DNA of 36,399 nucleotides, from NCBI GenBank assembly GCA_005887825.1, contig VBQC01000135.1:1-36399 (forward strand), given 5' to 3'. The translations under genes were made by a program, and so were the position numbers. The notes beneath the pieces are model-generated. The model was given only the letters and a program-made list of their open reading frames with translations. It was not told where the DNA came from and searched no databases. Below, one piece after another: positions 18,507 to 28,246 of this stretch; position 1 is the stretch's first letter, and every line of letters starts with the position of its first letter. The stretch comes from Verrucomicrobiota bacterium. Lineage in GTDB: Bacteria; Verrucomicrobiota; Verrucomicrobiia; Chthoniobacterales; UBA10450.

Positions 18507-21011
18507 ATGCAATTGCGAGACACATTTAAGAAACGAAGGCGCGACCGTTTTGGACGTTTCAATATCATCTTTCCGATCCTTCTGGCGGGATGGATCCCTT
18601 CGGTGTTAACGCTCATCGTTTCGTACACGATTCTGCGCGACACCCTGGAAACAAGAATCCTGCGCGACCGGCAAACCCTCATCCAATTGGTAGGCCATCT
18701 TGTCAGTCACGATCTCAACCGGAGCAGTAGCATCATTGAGTATTATCAAACGCTTCCAGAGGTCGCAAGAATCTTGGGCGCGCCGAATCCTCAGCCACTC
18801 GCGCAGCAATGGCTCAACGCCGCATTTTATTCGCAACCGCAGATCGATGGAATGTTTCTCACGACCCCCGACGGCCGCCTCATCGCGTCGATCCCAACCA
18901 ATCCGGAGTTGATTGGTCAGGACTTTGCTTCCCAGCACTGGCGGTCACAAGCAGAAGCGTCCAACGAATCCATCGTCTCGGAAGTTCATTCACGGGCGTC
19001 AGATAAACGTTTGGTCACTGATATCGTCGGTGCCGTGCGCGGCCCCGATCGAACGATCATCGGTTACATCGGAGTCTCGGTCCTGGTGGAAAGAATCGGC
19101 CGACGACTGTCCACGATTGAGTTTGGTGACCGCTTACTTTTCGAAGTGCTCGATCAAAACGGCGGCGCATTGTTTGCGAATGATTTCAAGCCCAACCCCA
19201 GCACGACTTCGCCCGAGGGGGGGACTTTGATCAAAGAGATCCGCCAGAGCAAGAGCGGGCACTTCGAGCGACGCGGCAATCTGTATTCTTTCAGCCCGAT
19301 CGAATCAACCGGTTGGGTCGCGGTAGTAGAGCAGCCGAAAAGTCTCGCCTACAGGCCGGTTCGTGACCTCCTCGCACGAATGACTGTCCTGGCAGCTTGG
19401 TTGGTTGTTCTCACTGCAGTCTTCGCATGGCTCGGCAGCAGGTTTTATCAGCGCCAGATCGAATCTACGCAGCGCGTCGAACGCGAAGTCGTCTTTAACG
19501 AAAAGATCCTGGCCAACATGCCCAGTGGCATTGCCTTCGTCGATCCGGGGTCCCGCCGTTTTCTCCAGGCGAATGACGCATTTGCGCACATGGCGCAGCG
19601 TTTCGGAGATCTGCCAGCCGGTGACGACATCACGGAAGCCACCTACGACGACGTGAAGATTGCTCCCGCCGGAGCGATCGAGAGAGTGCTCTCTTTTGGA
19701 ACACCTTTTCAGCTCATCGAGCACCCGCTGAAAGACAAGACGGGTATGACCCATTTTTTGGATATTAATCTGCTACGGCTGCAGGGTTCGCACGATACCA
19801 CTCAAGGCGTGCTTTATCTCGTCGAAGACAAAACGCGCGATGTCAAACTGCGGCAGGAACTCATTGGCGCGAATGCCGCGAAAGACCAGTTCCTGGCGCT
19901 ACTCTCGCATGAGTTGCGCAATCCGCTCTCGCCGGTAATCGCGATGGTCGGGGAATTGGAAGCGACGGTTCCGGATTCCCCGCCAGTTCGCGAGGCGCTC
20001 GAAGTCATTCGGCGCAACGTCGAGCTGGAAGCGCGTTTGATTGACGATCTGCTCGACGTCACGCGCATCGCGAAAGGCAAACTACAGTTGAGTTTTGAGA
20101 CTGTTTGCGTGCACCAAATCCTCCAGCGCGCTTACGAGATTTGCCGCGAGGACATTGCTGCCAAACATCTCGAAGTGGAATTTCGTCTTCGCGCCGCTGA
20201 GACACATGTCGAAGGCGATCCGGCCCGTTTGCAACAGGTCTTTTGGAATTTGATCAAGAACAGCGTGAAGTTTACTCCCGAAAAAGGCCGCATTACGATC
20301 GAGACACTTAACCCCGCCCCGGAGAAGATTGACGTTCGGATTACCGATACTGGGATGGGCATCGAGCCGGAAAGGATCGTCAAAATCTTCAACGCCTTCG
20401 AACAGGGACAGATCTCGATTACCCGTCGTTTTGGAGGTCTCGGCCTCGGTCTTGCAATTTCGAAGGCGCTGATCGACGCGCACGGCGGAAAAATCCGAGT
20501 GGAGAGTCCCGGAAAGGATCAAGGCTCCACTTTTTCCCTGGAGCTAACGACCGTGCCGAGTCCGATCAGCGGCGACGGCGATGGCGCCCAGCGCGGTCAA
20601 CGCCCGGTTTCAGAAAAAGAAGTATCTGTGCCCAGGCATCGGCGCGTTCTGGTGGTGGACGATCATCACGACACTTGCACCGGGATGAAGAGGATGCTGG
20701 AGCGCCGCGGCTACGAAATCACACTGGCGCATTCCGCGGAGCAGGCGGTGGAAAAAGTGCACAGTCAGGATTTCGATCTGCTTATTAGCGACATCGGACT
20801 GCCGGACCGCAGCGGCTACGAACTAATGCGCGAAGTGCGAAGCAGCAAAGCTCTGCCTGGAATCGCACTCAGTGGCTTTGGAGCGGAGCAAGACGTAAAC
20901 GAAGCCCACGCTGCAGGTTTCTCCGAGCATCTCACCAAGCCGATTAATTTTGAGCGGTTGGAAGAGGCAGTTAGAAATCTGCTCGATCCCGACCCGGCCA
21001 CGAAATCGTGA
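18507..21011 (+). CDS. Hybrid sensor histidine kinase/response regulator (Cache-like sensor, PAS-like, HisKA, HATPase_c, REC)
   Basis: LALLSHELRNPLSPV (H-box), FWNLIKNSVKFTPEKG (N-box), DTGMGIEPERI, GGLGLGLAISKALIDAHGG; REC domain RRVLVVDDHHDTCTGMKRML...DLLISDIGLPDRSGYELM...LTKPINFERLEEAV. Confidence 0.95.
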   Translation: MQLRDTFKKRRRDRFGRFNIIFPILLAGWIPSVLTLIVSYTILRDTLETRILRDRQTLIQLVGHLVSHDLNRSSSIIEYYQTLPEVARILGAPNPQPLAQQWLNAAFYSQPQIDGMFLTTPDGRLIASIPTNPELIGQDFASQHWRSQAEASNESIVSEVHSRASDKRLVTDIVGAVRGPDRTIIGYIGVSVLVERIGRRLSTIEFGDRLLFEVLDQNGGALFANDFKPNPSTTSPEGGTLIKEIRQSKSGHFERRGNLYSFSPIESTGWVAVVEQPKSLAYRPVRDLLARMTVLAAWLVVLTAVFAWLGSRFYQRQIESTQRVEREVVFNEKILANMPSGIAFVDPGSRRFLQANDAFAHMAQRFGDLPAGDDITEATYDDVKIAPAGAIERVLSFGTPFQLIEHPLKDKTGMTHFLDINLLRLQGSHDTTQGVLYLVEDKTRDVKLRQELIGANAAKDQFLALLSHELRNPLSPVIAMVGELEATVPDSPPVREALEVIRRNVELEARLIDDLLDVTRIAKGKLQLSFETVCVHQILQRAYEICREDIAAKHLEVEFRLRAAETHVEGDPARLQQVFWNLIKNSVKFTPEKGRITIETLNPAPEKIDVRITDTGMGIEPERIVKIFNAFEQGQISITRRFGGLGLGLAISKALIDAHGGKIRVESPGKDQGSTFSLELTTVPSPISGDGDGAQRGQRPVSEKEVSVPRHRRVLVVDDHHDTCTGMKRMLERRGYEITLAHSAEQAVEKVHSQDFDLLISDIGLPDRSGYELMREVRSSKALPGIALSGFGAEQDVNEAHAAGFSEHLTKPINFERLEEAVRNLLDPDPATKS

Positions 21012-21038
21012 CTTTAGCCAGTCTGGCGGACGGCTTCG

Positions 21039-21395
21039 CTACGGGCCGGTGCCGGTTTGCTCGCTAGCGTTGTTCTGCCGCTCAGAGGCTTCTTTTAATT
21101 CCCGCGAAAGCTTCTCGACTCGCTGACGCATAATCTTGCCAGCCTTAAATTTCACCGTCGCTCGCGGTGGAATCACAAAACTGCTGCCGGGCTGATTCGG
21201 ATTTCGCCCGACGCGCGGCTTTGTCAGCCGCGGCTGGAAAACGCCAAAGTTGCGTAGCTCGACGGCGATGTTGTTGGCCAAACTGTCGGTGATCTTATCA
21301 AGCGTCCGCTGGACCACATCGAAGACCTCGTGTTGGACCATGCCGGTTTGGTTACTGATGGCGACAACGATGTCGCGTTTGGTTAGCTTTGCCAT
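21039..21395 (-). CDS. HU/IHF-family DNA-binding protein
   Basis: MAKLTKRDIVVAISNQTGMVQHEVFDVVQRTLDKITDSLANNIAVELRNFGVFQPRLTKPRVGRNPNQPGSSFVIPPRATVKFKAGK. Confidence 0.93.
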   Translation of the reverse strand: MAKLTKRDIVVAISNQTGMVQHEVFDVVQRTLDKITDSLANNIAVELRNFGVFQPRLTKPRVGRNPNQPGSSFVIPPRATVKFKAGKIMRQRVEKLSRELKEASERQNNASEQTGTGP

Positions 21396-21570
21396 ATCTA
21401 ATTTAGTAATCGCTTCACGTGCCCGTGGCGGTGGTCACATCAAGCACAAAAAAATCGAAACTTTAACCCGGCTAACCTTCTCGACAAGAAGACGAAACAC
21501 AATGGCAACTTGCTGATGAGCGCGCAATGAGAAGGCGTTCATAGGCTGCGCCGTAACCGCTCTATCACGG

Positions 21571-22518
21571 TTATTTTCGCCAATTCTCGCGTGGAGGCGG
21601 GCCCGCATAATGATTCGGCGCGACTTCGTTGGCGGTTCGGAAATGCACTTTTGCTACCTCACGCAATGCGCCTGGTCCACTCATTTCCACGACCTTTTTC
21701 GCAGTCTCTTTTACGTTCGCGGATGCTCCTCGCTCGAGTCGCAACCCAAGCTCTTTTCCCCGCCGCTCCAGCCAATTAATGAAAGCTTCCCGCGCCAGAA
21801 TCGAGGCCGCTGCCACTGCGATATCTGATTCCGCTTTCGTCCGCTGTTTGATGTCGATCTTGCGGCCGTGTCGCAACAGCGATTGTTCGATCACGCGCGC
21901 ATCGGCAAACTGGTCCGACAACGCTCGCGGACAATCGGGTTTTTTTGCCAGTAAATTTTCGATCACGCGAGCATGTCCCCACCCGAGCAATTTATTCAAA
22001 TTGCCGAACTTCTCATAAAGCTCGTTGTACTTTTGCGGGCCAATTAGCACGGTCTCGATCAGTCCACTGGCGGTCTTCCGAATGAGTTGAGCGAGCGCGC
22101 GGATCCGCGCATCCGAGCCGATTCGCTTGCTGTCCTGCACACCGGCATCGAGAAGTTTGCGGGCTATTCCATGGTCGACATAAACGCCCGCAATTACCAG
22201 CGGCCCGAAAAAATCGCCCTTCCCGCTCTCATCCACGCCGAAGTGCGGCTGGAACATTTCCGGCGAATGCACTTCTTCGTAGCCCAGTTTCGCTTCGCCG
22301 AGAATTTTTGGCTCCAGCTCAAATTGCACGAACTCCTCCACGCCCCTGCCTTGCACAAGCACCTTCGGCCCTTTCTCGTAAACCGCCACGCTCAACCTGT
22401 TCTTCTGCGCAAAAAAAAGCGTGTATTCCTTTGGAGAGAACTCGAACCCGAGTACTTCGAGCAGCGCGCGAAGCTTGGTCGCTTGTTCCTGGGTTAATAG
22501 ACTCGTGTACGAATTCAT
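21571..22518 (-). CDS. rnhC: Ribonuclease HIII
   Basis: MNSYTSLLTQEQATKLRALLEVLGFEFSPKEYTLFFAQKNRLSVAVYEKGPKVLVQGRGVEEFVQFELEPKILG...HFGVDESGKGDFFGPLVIAGVYVD; N-terminal TBP-like domain plus RNase HII fold. Confidence 0.93.
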   Translation of the reverse strand: MNSYTSLLTQEQATKLRALLEVLGFEFSPKEYTLFFAQKNRLSVAVYEKGPKVLVQGRGVEEFVQFELEPKILGEAKLGYEEVHSPEMFQPHFGVDESGKGDFFGPLVIAGVYVDHGIARKLLDAGVQDSKRIGSDARIRALAQLIRKTASGLIETVLIGPQKYNELYEKFGNLNKLLGWGHARVIENLLAKKPDCPRALSDQFADARVIEQSLLRHGRKIDIKQRTKAESDIAVAAASILAREAFINWLERRGKELGLRLERGASANVKETAKKVVEMSGPGALREVAKVHFRTANEVAPNHYAGPPPRENWRK

Positions 22519-22531
22519 TCGGAGAAGCAGA

Positions 22532-22636
22532 AACGTCCAACGCTCAACCCGCCTTCGCAAGGCCTACGCCGGGGCAGGCGCTCAACGCTCAACTCTGAAT
22601 TCGAGATTGGACGTTGGGCGTTGGGTGTTCGAGGTT
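22532..22636. repeat. Inverted heptamer arrays (AACGTCC/AACGCTC ... GGACGTT/GGGCGTT/GGGTGTT) with nested short element
   Basis: AACGTCC AACGCTC AACCCGC [insert] AACGCTC AACTCTG aattcgagatt GGACGTT GGGCGTT GGGTGTT CGAGGTT; 7-bp periodicity, arms inverted. Confidence 0.75.
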
Positions 22637-23665
22637 TCTTCAACTTTGATCCCGCGACCAGACCTTCGCATCTTCCGTCGCTCTCTTCTGCGTTGGTATC
22701 GCCGCCACGGGCGCGCCCTCCCCTGGCGCCAAACTCGCGATCCCTACGCCATCCTCGTCTCCGAGTTCATGCTCCAGCAGACCCAGGTTGCAGCCGTTAT
22801 CCCTTATTATAATGAGTGGCTCCGCCGGTTCCCCCATTTCTCCGCGCTGGCTCGGGCTTCGAAAAATGACATCCTCCACGCTTGGCAAGGCCTCGGCTAT
22901 TACGCGCGGGCGCGCAATTTGCACGCCACCGCTGAAATCGTCGTGGATCGACATGGCGGCCATTTTCCCCGCGCGATCGCCCGCATGCGCGAGTTGCCAG
23001 GCGTTGGGCGATATACGGCGAATGCCATCGCGACGTTTGCCTTCAATCAGTCCGTCCCGATTGTTGAAACCAACACCTCGCGGGTGTTAACGCGCCTCAT
23101 CAATTTCCGGAGGCCCATCGATTGCACCGCTGGCCGGGAAGCGCTCTGGAAGCACGCGGCCATGCTTGTTCCAAAACGTTCCGCCGGGATTTACAATTCC
23201 GCACTGACCGATCTTGGCGCGCTCGTTTGTCTTCCGCGCCAGCCGAGATGTGAAATTTGTCCGGTCAAAAACTTCTGCCGTGCAAAAAATCCCGAAACGC
23301 TTCCGTTCAAGCGAGCTCGTCCCCCAACAAGGCAACTCATCGAGACCCACGCTCTTATCGTTAAGCAAAGCAAAATCTTACTCGCACAATCAGCTGGGCG
23401 CTGGCGCGGCATGTGGATTTTGCCGCCGCTGCAAACAAAATCGACAACCAAACGCGCTGTTCACATGTCGATCTTTCCCTTTACACATCACCGCATCACG
23501 CTTGCTGTATACAGACATCGCGCGCCTCCGGAGATATTCTCGAATCAAACTTGGTTTGAAATTAGCGCGCTTGAGAATCTGGCCATGCCGTCACCGCACC
23601 GGCGAGCAATGCGACATCTTCTTACCGCAAGACGAGCAGGACGATCACGCCGGAAGCGGTCGTAA
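22625..23665 (+). CDS. mutY: A/G-specific adenine glycosylase
   Basis: [50 protein letters not shown]...[36 protein letters not shown]...[10 protein letters not shown] (4Fe-4S). Start codon uncertain (GTG 22625 inside repeat). Confidence 0.92.
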   Translation: MFEVSSTLIPRPDLRIFRRSLLRWYRRHGRALPWRQTRDPYAILVSEFMLQQTQVAAVIPYYNEWLRRFPHFSALARASKNDILHAWQGLGYYARARNLHATAEIVVDRHGGHFPRAIARMRELPGVGRYTANAIATFAFNQSVPIVETNTSRVLTRLINFRRPIDCTAGREALWKHAAMLVPKRSAGIYNSALTDLGALVCLPRQPRCEICPVKNFCRAKNPETLPFKRARPPTRQLIETHALIVKQSKILLAQSAGRWRGMWILPPLQTKSTTKRAVHMSIFPFTHHRITLAVYRHRAPPEIFSNQTWFEISALENLAMPSPHRRAMRHLLTARRAGRSRRKRS

Positions 23666-24863
23666 GAATTGTGATAGGGATGCCGAACCGCGCGTAATCC
23701 CAGAAACTGACTTCGATATGCTCGCGTGCGGATTCGACCACTATCATGTTCGCCACTGATCCGACGATTGTCAGGTTACCAGCAAAGGTCGTGGCAAGCG
23801 CGAGCACTTTCCACATCAACTCGGGCTCAGCAAAACGCGCGATCCACTTCCCCGCGACAAGAACAAATGGAACGTTCGAGAAAATATTCGAACCGGCCGC
23901 CGAGAACCACGTCAGATTCCAAGTCTGCGCTGTCACGCTTGATCCGAAGAGAGGTTGCAGATGCCGATAAATGGCATCGGGCAGACCAGTGTCGCTCAGT
24001 CCGTCAACGACAACAAACAGAGCTGCAAAGAACACGAGCAAGTGCCAATCGACCAATTTGAGCACCTCGTGCGTGTCGCGTCGCGCGAGCACCATCACCA
24101 GCACCGCTCCTGAGAGCGCTGTCCATGCCAGATTCAGCCCGGAGACAAAGCAGGCAAAGATCGACAAAAACACGATGCAAACGATCGCAAACAAACCGCG
24201 GTCGAGTTTCGGGACGACGTGGATTTCCCGTTCGATGGTCGCCGCTTGCAAAGCACGCCGAAAACCGAAACGCAAAATGATGAAATTGATTGCGAGTCCA
24301 ATGATCGCCGCCGGCGCAAGCGTTCGCGAGAATTGCGAAAAGGGAATATGCGAAAAATGCCCAATAATCATGTTTTGCGGATTGCCAACCAGGGTGGCGA
24401 CGCTGCCGATGTTGGCGCTGGTTGCGAGCGCGATGAGATACGGCAGCAGAGGAAGTTTCCCGCGCCGAATCACCGCGATCACCAGGGGCGTGAGCATCAA
24501 ACAGATCGTGTCATTGACCAGCAACGCCGAGAGAATTCCCGACGTGAGCGTCAGATAGAGCAAGAGCCGCTGCGGAGTACGAGAGAACCGCAAGACAACA
24601 TCCGCGGCCCATTCGAAAAAGTGCGCGAGATACAGATAGGCTGAGACAAGCATCATCGCCAGCAGCAGCACGATCGTATCGTAGTTGACTGCGAGATAAG
24701 CGCGTTCAGGCGTGACAACACCGGTTGCGACCATCAAGACAGCGCCCAGCAACGCTGCGGCCGGGCGGTTCAACGGCAGAATTTTGAGCTGCCGCCCACT
24801 GATGAGAACGTAGGTGATCGCGAAGATCACGCTCGCGATAAGCTCTTGCTCCCAGTGATTCAC
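23622..24863 (-). CDS. SLC13/ArsB/NhaD-superfamily permease (anion transporter)
   Basis: 413 aa, about 11 [33 protein letters not shown]..., [49 protein letters not shown]. Confidence 0.88.
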   Translation of the reverse strand: MNHWEQELIASVIFAITYVLISGRQLKILPLNRPAAALLGAVLMVATGVVTPERAYLAVNYDTIVLLLAMMLVSAYLYLAHFFEWAADVVLRFSRTPQRLLLYLTLTSGILSALLVNDTICLMLTPLVIAVIRRGKLPLLPYLIALATSANIGSVATLVGNPQNMIIGHFSHIPFSQFSRTLAPAAIIGLAINFIILRFGFRRALQAATIEREIHVVPKLDRGLFAIVCIVFLSIFACFVSGLNLAWTALSGAVLVMVLARRDTHEVLKLVDWHLLVFFAALFVVVDGLSDTGLPDAIYRHLQPLFGSSVTAQTWNLTWFSAAGSNIFSNVPFVLVAGKWIARFAEPELMWKVLALATTFAGNLTIVGSVANMIVVESAREHIEVSFWDYARFGIPITILTTASGVIVLLVLR

Positions 24864-24952
24864 AGCGCGTGCATAGCGGATGGCATGTCATTTTTCAACG
24901 AGCACAAATTTCTTTGCGGAGCGGGGGCACAGTGCATAGCCTCTTTCAATTC

Positions 24953-24987
24953 GATTTTGGATTTTAGATTTTAGATTTTAGATTCAG
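24953..24987 (+). repeat. Left heptamer array (GATTTTR)n flanking four-helix-bundle gene
   Basis: GATTTTG GATTTTA GATTTTA GATTTTA GATTCAG at 24953-24987. Confidence 0.92.
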
Positions 24988-24996
24988 AATGGTGGC

Positions 24997-25374
24997 GTGG
25001 ATGAAGCGATGTTTAGGAAGAGAACGAGGAATGTTGCACTTCGCGTGATCAAGCTTGTCAATGCATTGCCAAATTCTCGCGCTGCCGACGTAATCGGCCG
25101 CCAATTGCTGCGTTCCGCCACATCTATCGGGGCCAATTATCGTGCAGCATGCCGGAGTCGTTTAGCCGCAGACATGGTTTCAAGGCTATCGATAACGGAA
25201 GAAGAGGCAGATGAAGCGCTCTATTGGTTGGAACTCCTCGCTCAATCGAACACCATTGCGAGTCCACGGCTTGAGCCGCTTCGGAAGGAGATCGGCGAGA
25301 TTGTGGCGATGACCGTCACTTCAATCAAAACGCTCCGTTCCCGGCCAATCCAAAATCCAAAATCCAAAATCTAA
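24997..25374 (+). CDS. Four helix bundle protein (23S rRNA intervening-sequence / S23 family)
   Basis: MFRKRTRNVALRVIKLVNALPNSRAADVIGRQLLRSATSIGANYRAACRSRLAADMVSRLSITEEEADEALYWLELLAQSNTIA..., family signature (A..V.......Q.LRSATSIGANYxEA; K..I..EEADE...WLELL). GTG start at 24997 or ATG 25009. Confidence 0.93.
   Translation: MDEAMFRKRTRNVALRVIKLVNALPNSRAADVIGRQLLRSATSIGANYRAACRSRLAADMVSRLSITEEEADEALYWLELLAQSNTIASPRLEPLRKEIGEIVAMTVTSIKTLRSRPIQNPKSKI
25347..25374 (-). repeat. Right heptamer array (AATCCAA)3-AATCTAA, inverted relative to left array and overlapping the 3' end of the CDS
   Basis: AATCCAA AATCCAA AATCCAA AATCTAA; reverse complement is a rotation of GATTTTG/GATTTTA. Encodes the tail ...IQNPKSKI*. 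Confidence 0.92.
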
Positions 25375-25375
25375 A

Positions 25376-26251
25376 ATGAGGAGCATGACTGGCTACGGCC
25401 ACGGCGAGATCGATCACGGCGGGACAAAATTCAGCGTCGAACTTAATTCGGTGAATCGAAAGCAGAGCGACATTGTGATCAACCTACCGCGCGATCTGGC
25501 CGAGCTTGAGCCGCGCATCCGCCAAACGATCAACGAAAATATTTCGCGTGGTCGAACAAATGTCGTCGTGACCTTCCACAACGGCCCAAACGGGGCGCGC
25601 CACCTGGCACTCGATACCGAACTGGCCCGCTCTTACCACGAAGCGATGCGCTCCTTGCAAAAGGAATTGAACGCACCGGGAGAAATCACTATCAGCACCG
25701 TCCTCCAGGCTCCAGGTGTAATCCGTTTTCCCGAGCAAGCGGTAAGTGCCGAGGAAGCATGGCCCTCCATCGATCGCGCCCTGCGCGCCGCGTTGGCAGA
25801 GTTGATCAAAATGCGCGAACGAGAGGGCCGGCACCTGGCCAAGGATCTGATTCACCGGCTGAAAGCGATCCGGAAAAAGCTCAAAGAGATCCGCGCGCTC
25901 CATCCCGATGTGGTCAAAAAATACCGCGAGTCGCTCCTTGATCGCATCCAAAAGGCGGGCCTGCCTATTGCCACTGACGACGAACGTTTGTTGAAGGAAA
26001 TTTCCTTCTTCGCCGATCGCGCCGATGTCTCCGAGGAATTGACCCGCCTGGAAAGTCACCTCGCCCAGTTCGCGCATCATCTGCGCCGGAACGAGCCGGT
26101 TGGCCGCACGCTGGAGTTCATCACGCAGGAAATTTCTCGCGAGCTCAACACTCTCGGCGCGAAAGCAAACGATGCCGCCATCACACAGCGCGTCGTCGCC
26201 TGCAAAGCGGAATTGGAGAAGATTCGGGAGCAGGTCCAAAATCTTGAGTAA
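25376..26251 (+). CDS. yicC: YicC/YloC family endoribonuclease
   Basis: MRSMTGYGHGEIDHGGTKFSVELNSVNRKQSDIVINLPRDLAELEPRIRQ...; C-term GRTLEFITQEISRELNTLGAKANDAAITQRVVACKAELEKIREQVQNLE. Confidence 0.95.
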   Translation: MRSMTGYGHGEIDHGGTKFSVELNSVNRKQSDIVINLPRDLAELEPRIRQTINENISRGRTNVVVTFHNGPNGARHLALDTELARSYHEAMRSLQKELNAPGEITISTVLQAPGVIRFPEQAVSAEEAWPSIDRALRAALAELIKMREREGRHLAKDLIHRLKAIRKKLKEIRALHPDVVKKYRESLLDRIQKAGLPIATDDERLLKEISFFADRADVSEELTRLESHLAQFAHHLRRNEPVGRTLEFITQEISRELNTLGAKANDAAITQRVVACKAELEKIREQVQNLE

Positions 26252-26855
26252 ACAGGTCAGCCGTCACGGAATTCTCTTTGTCATTTCTGCGCCCTCGGGA
26301 GCGGGCAAGACCACGCTCGTTGAAGCGCTTCGCCAAACTTCCAGCCTTTTTTATTCTGTCTCTTGCACTACGCGGGCGCCGCGCAGCGGTGAAATTGACG
26401 GCGAAGATTATCAATTTCTTTCCGATAAAGATTTTCGCGCGCGAGTTGAAGCTGGCGATTTTTTAGAACACGCGCAGGTGCACGGAGATTATTACGGAAC
26501 CTTGCGCATGCCGGTGCTTACCAACCTAAATAGCGGAGTGGATGTTTTAATCGATATCGACACGCAAGGTGCAACCGCCATTCGCAATTGCGACGATCCA
26601 TTCATTCGCAAAGCGTTGAGCGACATATTTATTATGCCGCCGGATCTGGAAGAATTGCGCCGGCGTCTGCTCCAGCGCGGAACGGAAACAGCCCAACAGA
26701 TCGAATTGCGTCTCGCCACCGCCGCGCGCGAAATGGAATTATGGCGCGGTTACCGTTACACTATTATCAGTGGTTCGGTCGAAGAGGATTTGCAGAAGTT
26801 CCGCCACATCATGGAAGCAGAGAGTTATTTGAGCCGGCGTTTGATTCAGAAGTAA
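26244..26855 (+). CDS. gmk: Guanylate kinase
   Basis: HGILFVISAPSGAGKTTLVEAL (P-loop), SVSCTTRAPRSGEIDGEDYQFLS, LIDIDTQGATAIRN. TTG start at 26244 overlapping the yicC stop inferred. Confidence 0.94.
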   Translation: MSKQVSRHGILFVISAPSGAGKTTLVEALRQTSSLFYSVSCTTRAPRSGEIDGEDYQFLSDKDFRARVEAGDFLEHAQVHGDYYGTLRMPVLTNLNSGVDVLIDIDTQGATAIRNCDDPFIRKALSDIFIMPPDLEELRRRLLQRGTETAQQIELRLATAAREMELWRGYRYTIISGSVEEDLQKFRHIMEAESYLSRRLIQK

Positions 26856-26886
26856 ATTTGATTCGCGAATAAATTATCGATCTTGC

Positions 26887-27510
26887 ATGGAAAGAGACGC
26901 CAAAGGCAAACGCGATAAAACGAGCGCGCGGAAAGTGGTGCGCATTCGGCCCGGAACAAAATCAGTGGTGCTTGGGGTCACGGGATCCATCGCCGCTTAC
27001 AAATCCGCGGAGCTCACCAGCCTGCTCGTCAAACAGGGCCACGAAGTCTTTGTGGTAATGACACAGGACGCGACGGAGTTTATTTCCCCGCTAACGTTGC
27101 AGACCCTTTCCAAAAATCCGGTGACGACGAGCTTCTACGATGAAAAAGAAAATTGGCGGCCCGGTCATATTGAACTCGCCGATCGCGCGAACCTGCTCCT
27201 GATTGCGCCTGCCACGGCTCACGTCATCGCCGAACTCGCGCACGGCCTGTCCGGTCATCCTCTCACCGCCATTGCGCTCGCAACGCGCGCGCCGATTCTG
27301 CTCGCACCCGCCATGAATGGAAAAATGTGGGGGCATGGCGCGACGCAAGAGAATGCCGAAAAATTGAAAGCACGCGGCGTCGAGTTTATCGGACCGGAAG
27401 AAGGAATGCTGGCGTGCGGCTACGAAGGCATCGGCCGTCTCTGGAAAGTGAATGATATCGCATTCCGCGCCGAGTTCCTGCTCGCTCGTCAGGATAATTT
27501 GATCGCGTGA
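26887..27510 (+). CDS. coaC: Phosphopantothenoylcysteine decarboxylase (CoaC-type flavoprotein)
   Basis: VVLGVTGSIAAYKSAELTSLLVKQGHEVFVVMTQDATEFISPLTLQTLS...LAPAMNGKMW...GMLACGYEGIGR. Confidence 0.93.
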   Translation: MERDAKGKRDKTSARKVVRIRPGTKSVVLGVTGSIAAYKSAELTSLLVKQGHEVFVVMTQDATEFISPLTLQTLSKNPVTTSFYDEKENWRPGHIELADRANLLLIAPATAHVIAELAHGLSGHPLTAIALATRAPILLAPAMNGKMWGHGATQENAEKLKARGVEFIGPEEGMLACGYEGIGRLWKVNDIAFRAEFLLARQDNLIA

Positions 27511-28163
27511 GATTCCTCATAACGGCGGGCCCGACGCGCGAGCCGATCGATCCAGTTCGCTATGTTTCGAATCGCTCATCAGGAAAAATGGGTTACGCCA
27601 TCACCGAAGCGGCTCTCGCCGCCGGACACGATGTCACTTTGATTTCCGGTCCTGTGAATCTCGATCCGCCGCGCGACGCGCAGTTCGTGTCGATCTTGAC
27701 CAGTGATGAAATGTACAAGGCTGTTCATCGGTACGCGCGCGCTTGCGACGTGCTCGTGATGTGCGCGGCAGTTGCCGATTACAAGTCGGCAAAAGTTTCC
27801 GCGACGAAAATTAAAAAGCGCAACGCAACTCTCTCACTCGAATTGGTTCCCTCACGCGACATTCTCGCGTCGCTTCCAAAACGAGATCGACACTGTCTTG
27901 TCGTCGGGTTCGCGGCCGAGACAAATGACCTCGAGAAAAACGCGCAAAAGAAGCTGCGTGCGAAAAATTGCGATATCATCGTGGCAAACGATGTGAGCGG
28001 CGCGGATTCGGGAATGGAAAGCGATGCAAATGAAGTCACAATCTTTTTTCGAAACGGCGAAAGAGAAAAAATTTTGCGCGCATCAAAAAAAATTATCGCG
28101 CGCAAGCTCGTAAAAATATTTTCAAATTCGCGCGAAAAACGTTTGACAAAAAAAATGTGGTGA
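27507..28163 (+). CDS. coaB: Phosphopantothenate--cysteine ligase (CoaB)
   Basis: MRFLITAGPTREPIDPVRYVSNRSSGKMGYAITEAALAAGHDVTLISGPVNL...VGFAAETNDLEKNAQKKLRAKNCDIIVANDV. GTGA overlap with coaC. Confidence 0.93.
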   Translation: MRFLITAGPTREPIDPVRYVSNRSSGKMGYAITEAALAAGHDVTLISGPVNLDPPRDAQFVSILTSDEMYKAVHRYARACDVLVMCAAVADYKSAKVSATKIKKRNATLSLELVPSRDILASLPKRDRHCLVVGFAAETNDLEKNAQKKLRAKNCDIIVANDVSGADSGMESDANEVTIFFRNGEREKILRASKKIIARKLVKIFSNSREKRLTKKMW

Positions 28164-28246
28164 TTACTGAACTTGTGTAAGTGAAGTCATTCCCAACTCT
28201 TCACAGAACTCCGCACTTTGCGGATTGAAAGGGGGGAATCGAGTCG

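Noticed and set aside
18507-21011. Hybrid histidine kinase as a novel signalling system
   Set aside because: Domain order and motifs are ordinary for hybrid kinases; no unusual partner gene adjacent.
24953-25377. Short tandem repeats as a possible CRISPR array
   Set aside because: Unit is 7 bp without spacers and arms are inverted around a gene; no cas genes in the window.
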